64,000 nt of DNA from Burkholderiales bacterium (GTDB lineage: Bacteria > Pseudomonadota > Gammaproteobacteria > Burkholderiales > Burkholderiaceae_E), in contig JAPLQE010000046.1 in the NCBI GenBank assembly GCA_026399835.1, positions 20,954-84,953 on the forward strand, in the 5' to 3' direction. The position numbers and the translations under genes are program-made. Below are positions 37,869 through 45,279 of the stretch, in pieces (the first letter of the stretch is position 1; every line of letters starts with the position of its first letter). The notes under the pieces were generated by a model. That model saw only the letters and a program-made list of their open reading frames with translations, did no database searches and was not told the origin of the DNA.

Positions 37869-38245
37869 TGCCGCAGGACTGGCGCGCGCGTCCGAACGCG
37901 CCCGCGGCGGGCACGCCGCTCGCGGCGCTCGACGAGGTGCCCGCCGACAACGGCCTGGAGCGTGTCTTCGGCGAGGGCCCGCGCGCCTTTCGCGTCGTGC
38001 TCTTCAAGGTCGAGGCCGGCGTCCGGGCCTATGTCAACGAGTGTCCGCACGTGCGCATCCCGTACCACTTCTCGTCCGACGTGTTCTGCGTCTACGAGAT
38101 CGAGGGCCGGCGCGACCTGATGTGCGCGCACCATACGGCGATGTTCCACCTCGACGACGGCCACTGCTACGACGGCCCCTGCAAGGGCGAGCGGCTGCTG
38201 GCGGTGGACGTCGCGGTCGAGGACGGCGCGGTGCGGATCGCCTGA
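37868..38245 (+). CDS. Small stand-alone Rieske [2Fe-2S] protein
   Basis: The 125-residue protein has the two Rieske ligand pairs CxH (Cys59, His61 in NECPHVRIP) and CxxH (Cys86, His89 in MCAHHTAMF). The spacing between the pairs is typical of Rieske ferredoxins and domain proteins. No membrane anchor or oxygenase catalytic domain is attached. It lies inside an aromatic-degradation cluster right after the CoA-transferase, so it may deliver electrons to an oxygenase coded elsewhere. That role is inference. Confidence 0.8.
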   Translation: MPQDWRARPNAPAAGTPLAALDEVPADNGLERVFGEGPRAFRVVLFKVEAGVRAYVNECPHVRIPYHFSSDVFCVYEIEGRRDLMCAHHTAMFHLDDGHCYDGPCKGERLLAVDVAVEDGAVRIA

Positions 38246-38284
38246 GCGCGCCGCGCTCCCGGGCCCCACGACGAGGAGACGACG

Positions 38285-39199
38285 ATGAGCGCCGCGAATG
38301 CCGAGGGCACGGAGCACCACCCGATCACCGAGGCGGTGCTCGCGCGGCTGGCGTCGACGCCCGACGCGCGCACGCACGCGCTGATGGCCGCGCTGGTGCG
38401 CCACCTGCATGCCTTCGCGCGCGAGACGCGGCTCACCGAAGCCGAGTGGTTCCAGGCCGTCTCGTTCCTCACCGCGGTCGGCCAGACCTGCACCGACCGG
38501 CGACAGGAGTTCATCCTGCTGTCGGATGTGCTCGGCCTGTCGATGCTGGTCACCGACCAGAACCATGCGACGCCGCCGGGCGGCACCGAGCCGACGGTGT
38601 TCGGCCCCTTCCATGTGCCCGGCGCGCCGCGCTTCGCGCTGGGCGAGGACATCTCGGGCGGTGCTGCGGGCGAGCCGTGCTGGGTGCAGGGCCGCGTGCT
38701 CGGGCCGCGCGGCGAGCCGGTGCCGCATGCGGAGATCGACGTCTGGCAGGCCGATGCCGAAGGCTTCTACGACGTGCAGCGCGAAGGGCTGGCGCAGGCC
38801 CAGGCGCGCGGCGTGCTGCGTGCGGACGCCGACGGCGGCTTCCGGTTCTGGACGATCGTGGCCGAGGCCTATCCGATCCCGACCGACGGCCCGGTCGGCC
38901 GCCTGCTCGAGGCCACGGGCCGCCATCCGTGGCGGCCCGCGCACCTGCACTTCATGATCGCCGCGCCGGGCCACGAGCGGCTGATCACCCATGTGTTCCG
39001 CCGCGGCGGGCGCTGGCTCGATTCCGATGCGGTGTTCGGCGTGCGCCCCTCGCTGATCGCCGACTGGGTCCGTCGCGAGCCCGGCACCGCGCCCGACGGT
39101 TCGCGGCGCGACGCGCCGTACTGGACGCTCGACTTCGACTTCGTGCTTCAACCCGCCGCCGCGTCTGCGCCGGCCCGCCCCGAGGAGACTTCCGCATGA
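38285..39199 (+). CDS. Intradiol ring-cleavage dioxygenase, hydroxyquinol 1,2-dioxygenase type
   Basis: This non-haem Fe(III) enzyme opens a dihydroxy- or trihydroxybenzene ring between the hydroxyls. The 304-residue product has the N-terminal dimerisation helix domain (FLTAVGQTCTDRRQEFILLSD in parts) and the metal region with Tyr in EGFYDVQ, Tyr in EAYPIP and two His in RPAHLHF. It resembles hydroxyquinol dioxygenases more than catechol ones. The product would be maleylacetate, which needs a reductase (not in this window) to become 3-oxoadipate, the substrate of the nearby CoA-transferase. Confidence 0.82.
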   Translation: MSAANAEGTEHHPITEAVLARLASTPDARTHALMAALVRHLHAFARETRLTEAEWFQAVSFLTAVGQTCTDRRQEFILLSDVLGLSMLVTDQNHATPPGGTEPTVFGPFHVPGAPRFALGEDISGGAAGEPCWVQGRVLGPRGEPVPHAEIDVWQADAEGFYDVQREGLAQAQARGVLRADADGGFRFWTIVAEAYPIPTDGPVGRLLEATGRHPWRPAHLHFMIAAPGHERLITHVFRRGGRWLDSDAVFGVRPSLIADWVRREPGTAPDGSRRDAPYWTLDFDFVLQPAAASAPARPEETSA

Positions 39200-39576
39200 C
39201 CGACTCCCACACCGTCGCCGAGCTCGAGTCGATCGACGACCGGCGCGCCGCCGCCATCATCGCGAAGGACCGTGCCACGCTCGAGGCGCTGTTCGCCCCC
39301 GACATGATCTACGTGCACTCGTCGGCGACCGCCGAGGACCGCGCGACCTTCGTCGAGCGCGCCTGCACCGGCCACTACGACTACACCGCGCTGATCCCGC
39401 TCGCCCGCGCCTGGCGCGTGTGGGGCGACACCGCGCTGTGCAACGGCGACGTGCGCATCCGCGTGACGGTCAAGGGCACGCCCAAGGAGTTCGTCAGCCG
39501 CTACCTGCAGGTCTGGCGCCGCGGGCCCTCGGGCTGGCAGATGGCATCATGGCAATCAACCCCCGTGCCCGCCTGA
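39196..39576 (+). CDS. NTF2-like protein (DUF4440 / SnoaL-like fold)
   Basis: The 126-residue product has the NTF2-like cone fold pattern: an N-terminal helix with DDRRAAAIIAKD, the strand ALFAPDMIYVHSS, and two C-terminal strands ending in GWQMASWQSTPV. Members are diverse (isomerases, hydrolases, binding proteins). The ATG overlaps the dioxygenase stop by 4 bp, so it is a coupled part of the aromatic cluster. No catalytic residue set is obvious. Confidence 0.75.
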   Translation: MTDSHTVAELESIDDRRAAAIIAKDRATLEALFAPDMIYVHSSATAEDRATFVERACTGHYDYTALIPLARAWRVWGDTALCNGDVRIRVTVKGTPKEFVSRYLQVWRRGPSGWQMASWQSTPVPA

Positions 39577-39628
39577 GAGGCTGCGCACGGGGCATCCCTT
39601 GCCATCCATCCTTTCCGGACTATTCCCC

Positions 39629-40219
39629 ATGATCGATTCGCACGCGATCGAGACGCTGTTCACCACGGCCCGCACGCAGAACGGCTGGCTCGACACACCG
39701 GTCACCGACGCCGAGCTGCGCGCGGCCTTCGACCTGATGAAGATGGCGCCGACCTCGGCCAACACGCAGCCCGCGCGCTTCGTGTTCCTGCGCACGCAGG
39801 CGGCGAAGGAGCGGCTGAGGCCGATGCTGTCGCCGGGCAACGTCGACAAGACGATGAGCGCCCCGGTGGTCGCGATCGTCGCGCACGACCTCGACTTCCA
39901 CGAGCACCTGCCGAAGGTCTTCCCGCACAACACGACGATGAAGGCCGGCTTCGACGGCCCCGAGAAGCTCGCCGCGCGCACGGCCTTCGCGTTCCGCAAC
40001 GGCACGCTGCAGGGCGCCTACTTCATGCTGGCCGTACGTGCGGTGGGGCTCGATGTCGGCCCGATGTCCGGCTTCGACAGCGCGCGCGTCGACGCGGAGT
40101 TCTTCCCCGACGGCCGCTTCAAGTCGAACTTCCTGTGCAACCTCGGCCATGGCGACCCCGCCAAGGTGATGCAGCGGCTGCCGCGCTTCGCGTTCGACGA
40201 CGTCTGCCAGCTGCTGTAG
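39629..40219 (+). CDS. Nitroreductase-family protein, RutE-like (malonic semialdehyde reductase)
   Basis: This FMN-dependent nitroreductase-fold protein has 196 residues. The start MIDSHAIETLFTTART and the segments MAPTSANTQPARFVF and GPMSGFDSARVDAEFF match the RutE/HadB-type reductases, which reduce malonic semialdehyde or nitro/quinone substrates. The ATG at 39629 was preferred to one at 39599 because the family begins there. The stop abuts the GTG of the next gene. Confidence 0.78.
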   Translation: MIDSHAIETLFTTARTQNGWLDTPVTDAELRAAFDLMKMAPTSANTQPARFVFLRTQAAKERLRPMLSPGNVDKTMSAPVVAIVAHDLDFHEHLPKVFPHNTTMKAGFDGPEKLAARTAFAFRNGTLQGAYFMLAVRAVGLDVGPMSGFDSARVDAEFFPDGRFKSNFLCNLGHGDPAKVMQRLPRFAFDDVCQLL

Positions 40220-40972
40220 GTGCTCTCGGATCCTGCGTTCTGGGCGGTCTCGGTTCCGGCGGTGCTGCTCGCCGGCTTCTCCAAGGCGAGCGGCAACGGA
40301 CTGGGCATGCTCGCGGTGCCGCTGATGGCGCTGGCGATGTCGCCCGCGGTGGCCGCGGCGATCATGCTGCCGATCCTGATCTCGATGGACGCGCTCGGGC
40401 TGTGGGCCTGGCGCGGCCGCGCCGACGCCGACACGCTGCGCTCGGTGCTGCCGGGCGCGATGCTCGGCATCGTGATCGGTGCGCTCGCGTTCTCGGTGCT
40501 CGACGTGCGCTGGGTCAAGGGCATCCTGGGTGCGGAGTCGGTCGCCTTCGCGCTGCACCGGATCGTCGCCCGCCAGGCGATCGCGGCCGCGCCGCCGCGC
40601 GCCGCGTCGCGGCTGGCCGGCGGCTTCTGGGGCGCGGTGTCGGGCTTCACCAGCACGCTCGCGCATGCCGGCAGCCCGCCGCTGATGCAGTACCTGCTGC
40701 CGCTCAAGCTCGACAAGGAGCGGCTGGTCGCGACCACGGTGATCTTCTTCACCGTGGTCAACGTGGTCAAGCTCGTGCCCTATGCCGCGATCGGGCTGCT
40801 CGACGTGCCGGGGCTGACGGCTTCGCTCGCGCTCGCGCCGCTCGTGCCGCTCGGCTATTGGGGCGGGCTGCGGCTGGTCAAGGTGCTGCCCGAAGCGATC
40901 TTCTATCGCCTGCTGGTCGGCTCGCTGCTGCTGATCGGGATCAAGCTCCTGTACGACGCGTTCGCCGGCTGA
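40220..40972 (+). CDS. TauE/SafE (sulfite/anion exporter) family permease
   Basis: The 250-residue membrane protein has about eight helices and the TauE/SafE features LLAGFSKASGNGLG, an internal TSTLAHAGSPPLMQYLLP motif (residues 150-167), and a second-half repeat of the first. It begins with GTG immediately after the upstream TAG. Substrates in this family are small sulfonates or organic acids. Here it may export or import an aromatic-pathway acid, but the context is the only hint. Confidence 0.78.
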   Translation: MLSDPAFWAVSVPAVLLAGFSKASGNGLGMLAVPLMALAMSPAVAAAIMLPILISMDALGLWAWRGRADADTLRSVLPGAMLGIVIGALAFSVLDVRWVKGILGAESVAFALHRIVARQAIAAAPPRAASRLAGGFWGAVSGFTSTLAHAGSPPLMQYLLPLKLDKERLVATTVIFFTVVNVVKLVPYAAIGLLDVPGLTASLALAPLVPLGYWGGLRLVKVLPEAIFYRLLVGSLLLIGIKLLYDAFAG

Positions 40973-40984
40973 GGCCCTCAGGCG

Positions 40985-41013
40985 CTTGAAAAGCAGGGGG
41001 ACGGTGCATAGAT
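40985..41013 (+). promoter_or_regulatory. Putative heat-shock (sigma-32) promoter of hsp20
   Basis: CTTGAAA (40985-40991) is a perfect sigma-32 -35 element. After 15 bp follows CATAGAT (41007-41013), a partial match to the CCCCATNT -10. It lies 60 bp before the hsp20 ATG. This is the expected regulation of a small heat-shock gene. Confidence 0.5.
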
Positions 41014-41073
41014 GGGGTGCATGGACGCGGTTCCCCCGCGGCCCGATCCCCCCCCGATTGCTTGGAGAGCGAC

Positions 41074-41526
41074 ATGACCAAGATCTCGATCTACGATCCG
41101 TTCGCCGACGTCTTCCCGACCCTGTTCCGCAACCTGTTCAACGAGGGCGCGGGCGAGGCGCGCGGCGCCGCCCAGGGCACCGGCAGCGCTCAGCAGCAGG
41201 CCGTGCCGATGCGCGTCGACGTCTCGGAGGCCGACCGCGCCTACGTCGTGAAGGCCGACCTGCCCGGCGTGCCGAAGGAGGCGATCCACGTCGACATCGA
41301 CGGCAACCGCGTGACCATCCGCGCCGAGATCAAGCGCGAGACCGAGCAGAAGGATGGCGAGCGCGTGCTGCGCAGCGAGCGTTACCACGGCGCCTTCGCC
41401 CGCAGCTTCGCGCTGACCGACGAGATCGACGACGAGCAGGCGAGCGCGCGGTTCGACAACGGCGTGCTGGAACTGACGCTGCCGAAGAAGGCGGTGGCCG
41501 GCGCCAAGCGGCTGTCGATCCAGTAG
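41074..41526 (+). CDS. Hsp20/alpha-crystallin family small heat-shock protein
   Basis: This 150-residue chaperone holds unfolded proteins. It has the alpha-crystallin domain from about residue 47, with the signature DLPGVPKEAIHVDIDGN, the RSERYHGAFARSF loop and the FDNGVLELTLPK strand. A Gly/Ala/Gln-rich segment lies at residues 28-44. The start follows GGAGAG. It is preceded by a candidate sigma-32 promoter and followed by a long perfect hairpin. Confidence 0.92.
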   Translation: MTKISIYDPFADVFPTLFRNLFNEGAGEARGAAQGTGSAQQQAVPMRVDVSEADRAYVVKADLPGVPKEAIHVDIDGNRVTIRAEIKRETEQKDGERVLRSERYHGAFARSFALTDEIDDEQASARFDNGVLELTLPKKAVAGAKRLSIQ

Positions 41527-41582
41527 GGATCGCGGGCCGGCCCGGAGCGCCCCGGCGCCCCGGCGCTTCACGCCGACCGGAC

Positions 41583-41614
41583 CGGCCCGCCGCATCGCAC
41601 GATGCGGCGGGCCG
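41583..41614. terminator. Long perfect hairpin after hsp20
   Basis: A 15-bp perfect inverted repeat (41583-41597 with 41600-41614) with a 2-nt centre separates hsp20 from a convergent pseudogene. Being symmetric, it can act on both strands. No T-run flanks it. Confidence 0.6.
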
Positions 41615-41619
41615 TGTCG

Positions 41620-41996
41620 TCAGTAGACGAAGACCGAGCCGCTGACGCCGGGCGTGGACGCCTGGATCGGCAGCGGCGGGCCGACCGCGAGCGCGGTGTC
41701 GTCGGCGCTCAGCGCGACGTGCTGGCCGAACTGGTCGCCGGTGGCGGTGTTCGACGCCTTCATGTACGCCTGCTGCGATCAGGCCGTGCCGCTGCGCTTG
41801 ACGCAGGCCTGGCGCGTCCACGCGCTGCCCGAGCGGGCGAAGACGTAGACCGCCGCGGCTGCCGCGGGATCGTCGGTCGCAGCGCCACCGCCCCACCGCC
41901 GCCGCAGCCCGCCAGCAGCAGCACGGTCGCGGCGGCGAGGCAGGCGAACGGCGCACGCAGGCGTGACCGGGGCGGAACGGAGGGCAGGAACGTCAT
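41620..41996 (-). pseudogene. Decayed FG-GAP repeat lipoprotein gene
   Basis: The minus strand opens at ATG 41996 with a good lipoprotein signal (ATVLLLAGC). A one-base shift in a G-rich stretch near 41900 then breaks the frame. In the shifted frame the sequence reads AAAAAVYVFARSGSAWTRQA, then an in-frame TGA (after KRSGTA), then SQQAYMKASNTATGDQFG and VALSADDTALAVG, which are classic FG-GAP/integrin-like repeat phrases, ending at a stop at 41620-41622. A functional gene would have many such repeats, so most of it is gone. It could also be a sequencing error plus a deletion. Confidence 0.75.
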
Positions 41997-42153
41997 GGTG
42001 TGTCGACTCGGTCGGACGGGCAGCGGTCGCTCACCGTCCCGCGCGCGCGGGCGAGGCTTCAAGGTGCGCGCGTCCGCCTGGACGGCCGCGACCGACGACC
42101 GGTCCCGGGCGGGCGGCGGTATCCTCGGAGCCGTCGTCTCCGGAGGCCGACCC

Positions 42154-43521
42154 ATGAACGCACCCCAGACCGCCGCGCGCCTCGCGCCCGCCGACATGCA
42201 GGACACGCAGGACACGCAGGACGCACTGGGCCGCGCGCTGGCCGACGCCGTCGACCGCTATGTCGCCCGCCGCCCGACGAGCGAGCGCCTGCAGCGCGAA
42301 GCCGCCGAGGTGCTGCCCGGCGGCAACACCCGCAGCGTGCTGTTCTTCCCGCCGTTCCCGCCGTACATGGCGGGCGGCGAGGGCTGCCGCCTGACCGACG
42401 TCGACGGCCACGTCTACCTCGATGCGCTCGGCGAGTTCACCGCGGGTCTCTACGGGCACTCCGACCCGGTGATCCGCGAGGCGGTGGAGCAGGCGCTGCG
42501 CGGCGGCCTGAACCTGTCCTCGCACACGCCGGGCGAGGCGGCGCTGGCCCGCGAGATCCGGGCGCGGATCCCGTCGATCGAGCGGCTGCGCTTCACCAAC
42601 TCCGGCACCGAGGCCAACCTGCTCGCGCTCGCCGCCGCGGTCGCGCACACCGGGCGGCGCACGGTGCTGGTCTTCGAGGGCGCGTACCACGGCGGCGTGC
42701 TGTCGTTCCCGGCGGGCGCGCCCGCGAAGGTCAACGTGCCGCATGCGTTCGCGCTCGCGCCCTACAACGACCTCGAGGCCGCGCACGCCGCGCTCGAGCC
42801 GCACCGCGGCGACGTGGCCGCGATCCTGGTCGAGCCGATGCTGGGCTCCGGCGGCTGCATCCCGGGCGACCCGGCGTTCCTGCACGGGCTGCGCGCGCTC
42901 GCCGATTCGCATGGCGCGCTGCTGGTGCTCGACGAGGTGATGACCTCGCGCCTGTCGTACGGCGGACGCCAGGCGCTGCTCGGCCTGCGTCCCGACCTCA
43001 CCACGCTCGGCAAGTACTTCGGCGGCGGCATGTCGATCGGGGCCTTCGGCGGTCGGGCCGACGTGATCGACCGGTTCGATCCGCGGCGGGCCGATGCGCT
43101 CGCGCACGCGGGCACCTTCAACAACAACGTGCTGACGATGGCCGCGGGCCTGGCGGGGCTGCAGCGGGTGCTGACGCGCGAGGCGCTCGATGCGCTGAAC
43201 GCGCGCGGCGAGCGGCTGCGCGCGCGGCTCGCCGAGGTGTTCGCGCGGCACGGCGTCGCGCTGCAGGCGAGCGGGCTCGGTTCGCTGTCGAACCTGCATG
43301 CCACCGACCGCCCGATCCGCTCGTCGCGCGACCTGGCCGGGCTCGATCCGCGCATCAAGGACCTGCTGTTCTTCGACCTGCTCGAGCGTGGCGTGTGGAT
43401 GGCGCGGCGCTGCTTCATGGCGCTGTCGCTGCCTTTCGGCGACGCCGAGCTCGACACGCTGGTGGCAGCGTTCGACGAGGTGGTGGGCGCGCGGCGCGGG
43501 CTGCTGCCGGCGGCCGGCTGA
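42154..43521 (+). CDS. Class III aminotransferase, glutamate-1-semialdehyde aminotransferase-like
   Basis: This 455-residue PLP enzyme has LPGGNTRSVLFFPPFP and RFTNSGTEANLLAL near the N-terminal third, VLDEVMTSRLSYGG for the PLP-nitrogen Asp, and the PLP lysine Lys287 in TLGKYFGGGMS. It resembles the GSA-aminotransferase/aspartate aminotransferase family members outside haem synthesis. Their substrates vary and are not clear here. The start ATG at 42154 follows CGGAGG. DTQ repeats at residues 22-27 come from a small 9-bp duplication. Confidence 0.82.
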   Translation: MNAPQTAARLAPADMQDTQDTQDALGRALADAVDRYVARRPTSERLQREAAEVLPGGNTRSVLFFPPFPPYMAGGEGCRLTDVDGHVYLDALGEFTAGLYGHSDPVIREAVEQALRGGLNLSSHTPGEAALAREIRARIPSIERLRFTNSGTEANLLALAAAVAHTGRRTVLVFEGAYHGGVLSFPAGAPAKVNVPHAFALAPYNDLEAAHAALEPHRGDVAAILVEPMLGSGGCIPGDPAFLHGLRALADSHGALLVLDEVMTSRLSYGGRQALLGLRPDLTTLGKYFGGGMSIGAFGGRADVIDRFDPRRADALAHAGTFNNNVLTMAAGLAGLQRVLTREALDALNARGERLRARLAEVFARHGVALQASGLGSLSNLHATDRPIRSSRDLAGLDPRIKDLLFFDLLERGVWMARRCFMALSLPFGDAELDTLVAAFDEVVGARRGLLPAAG

Positions 43522-43526
43522 GCCCC

Positions 43527-43553
43527 GTCAGTCGCGTCAGTCGCGTCAGTCGC
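43527..43553. repeat. 9-bp tandem repeat GTCAGTCGC, 3 copies
   Basis: Three exact copies span the gap between the convergent aminotransferase and ABC ATPase genes and enter the last codons of the latter. It is too short and symmetric-free to be a terminator. Confidence 0.85.
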
Positions 43554-44283
43554 CGGTCACGACGATCCAGCGGCCCTGCGTGCCGCCCGCCGCGGCGGCC
43601 TCGTCCGGCACGCGCAGGATCCTGATCGCGCCGCCGAAGGCATGCACCAGGGCCTCGCGCACGGTCGGGTCCGCGGGCGGGCCGTCGGCGGCGACGCGGC
43701 CCTGCACCAGCACCAGCAGCCGGTCGGCTGCCAGCGCCAGGCCGAGGTCGTGGAGCACGGTCGCGACGGCGGCGCCGCGCGCCGCGCGGGCCCGCAGGCT
43801 GCGCAGCAGCGCGCGCTGGTGCGGCGCGTCGAGGTGGGTGGTCGGCTCGTCGAGCAGCAGCACGCCGGCCTCGACCGCGAGCACGGCCTCGCATTCGGTC
43901 TCGCGCATCGAGGCATCGACGATCGCCTCGTCGCCCGGGCCGGGCGCACCGAGCAGGCCGAGGTGCGGCAGTCGGCCGAGCGCCACCACCTCGCGCGCAG
44001 CCAGGTCGCCTTCGGCCTCGCCGTGCTGGCCCAGCCAGGCGATGCGCGTCGCGCGCTCGCGCGGCGTCCACGCGTCGAGCGGGCGGCCGTGCAGCCGCAG
44101 GCGGCCCGCGGCGGGCGGCCGCAGCCCGGCGAGCGTCGACAGCAGCGTGCTCTTGCCCGCACCGTTCGGACCGACGATCGCGGTCCAGCAGCCCGGCGCC
44201 AGCCGCAACGAGACACGGTCCAGCACCGGCCGCGTGCCGAGCGCCACGCACAGGCCGTCCGCCTCGAGCACGGGCGCGCTCAC
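43546..44283 (-). CDS. btuD: Vitamin B12 ABC transporter ATPase (BtuD-like) lacking the signature motif
   Basis: By context this is the ATPase of the B12 importer. The 245-residue protein has Walker A GPNGAGKST (38-46), the Q-loop Gln86, Walker B LLLDEP (142-147), the D-loop and the H-loop His in VLHDLG. However, the region that should hold the LSGGERQR signature and its helix is missing. The chain passes directly from VDASMRETE (near residue 130) to VLAVEAG before Walker B, about 25 residues short. Such a protein should not dimerise productively over ATP. It overlaps btuC by 4 bp. Confidence 0.78.
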   Translation of the reverse strand: MSAPVLEADGLCVALGTRPVLDRVSLRLAPGCWTAIVGPNGAGKSTLLSTLAGLRPPAAGRLRLHGRPLDAWTPRERATRIAWLGQHGEAEGDLAAREVVALGRLPHLGLLGAPGPGDEAIVDASMRETECEAVLAVEAGVLLLDEPTTHLDAPHQRALLRSLRARAARGAAVATVLHDLGLALAADRLLVLVQGRVAADGPPADPTVREALVHAFGGAIRILRVPDEAAAAGGTQGRWIVVTGD

Positions 44284-45260
44284 GGTGCGCCGCGCCGGCG
44301 CAGCAGCGCCAGCAGGTAGGCGCCGCCGAGCACCGCGGTGAGCAGGCCCACCGGCAGCTCGCGTGGCGCGATCACGCTGCGGGCGGCGACGTCGGCGGCG
44401 GCCAGCAGCACGCCGCCGGCCAGCGCCGACAGCGCGAGCAGCCGGCCGTGGGTCACCACCACCGCACGGCGCACCAGGTGCGGCGCGGCGAGTCCGACGA
44501 AGCCCACCAGCCCGACCTGAGCGACCGCGGCACCCGTGGCCAGCGCCATCGTCGCCACCAGCAGCAGCCGCAGCCGCGGCAGGTCCAGGCCCAGGCTCGC
44601 CGCGGCCGCCTCGCCCAGCACCAGCGCGTCCAGCGCGCGTGCCGTGCGCACAGCCACCGGCAGGCAGGCGGCGAGCGCGGCGGCCAGCAGCACCACCCCG
44701 GTCCAGCCGAGGAACGAGGTCGTGCCGAGCATGAACGCCTGCCGGCCGCGCAGCGCCTCGGGCGCGAGCAGCGTCAGCAGGTCGGACAGTGCGGCCGCGA
44801 TCACGCCGACCACCACGCCCGACAGCAGCAGCACCGTCGGCCGCGCCGTGCCGCCGGACAGCGCGAGCGTCGCGCCGACCCCGGCGAGCGCGCCGCAGAA
44901 CGCCGCGGCGACCAGCCCCACGCGGGCGAGCACGTCGGCCTCGGCCAGCAGCGGCGCGGTGCCCGCCAGGCCGCCCGCCGCGACCACCAGCGTCACGGCG
45001 AAGCCGGCGCCCGCGGCCGAGCCGAGCAGGTACGGGTCGGCGAGGGGGTTTCGGAACAGGCCCTGCGCGATCGCGCCCGACAGGCCGAGGCAGGCACCGG
45101 CGAGGCAGGCGCCGAGCGTGCGCGGCGCGCGGATGCCGGCCAGCAGCGGCCAGTCCTCGCGCCAGGCGAACGACCAGCCGTCACCGCCCGCCGCGAGCCC
45201 GGCCGCGCCGAGCACGAGCGCGGCGAGCAGCATCCAGGCGGTGAGGCGGCCAGGGGTCAT
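44280..45260 (-). CDS. btuC: Vitamin B12/iron-chelate ABC transporter permease (BtuC/FecCD family)
   Basis: The 326-residue permease has about ten membrane helices and the FecCD family blocks GACLGLSGAIAQGLFRNPLADPYLLG (read in parts), LLSGVVVGV and LVGFVGLAAPHLVRR with the cytoplasmic coupling loop. It forms the membrane channel of a B12 importer, given its place downstream of a cobalamin-riboswitch-controlled btuB. It sits 19 bp after the binding protein gene and overlaps the ATPase gene. Confidence 0.88.
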   Translation of the reverse strand: MTPGRLTAWMLLAALVLGAAGLAAGGDGWSFAWREDWPLLAGIRAPRTLGACLAGACLGLSGAIAQGLFRNPLADPYLLGSAAGAGFAVTLVVAAGGLAGTAPLLAEADVLARVGLVAAAFCGALAGVGATLALSGGTARPTVLLLSGVVVGVIAAALSDLLTLLAPEALRGRQAFMLGTTSFLGWTGVVLLAAALAACLPVAVRTARALDALVLGEAAAASLGLDLPRLRLLLVATMALATGAAVAQVGLVGFVGLAAPHLVRRAVVVTHGRLLALSALAGGVLLAAADVAARSVIAPRELPVGLLTAVLGGAYLLALLRRRGAP

Positions 45261-45279
45261 CGCAGGCTCACGGTCGCGC

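Noticed and set aside
41602..42153. N-terminal extension of the class III aminotransferase
   Set aside because: The upstream part is antisense to the FG-GAP remnant and unlike the family. CGGAGG precedes the ATG at 42154.
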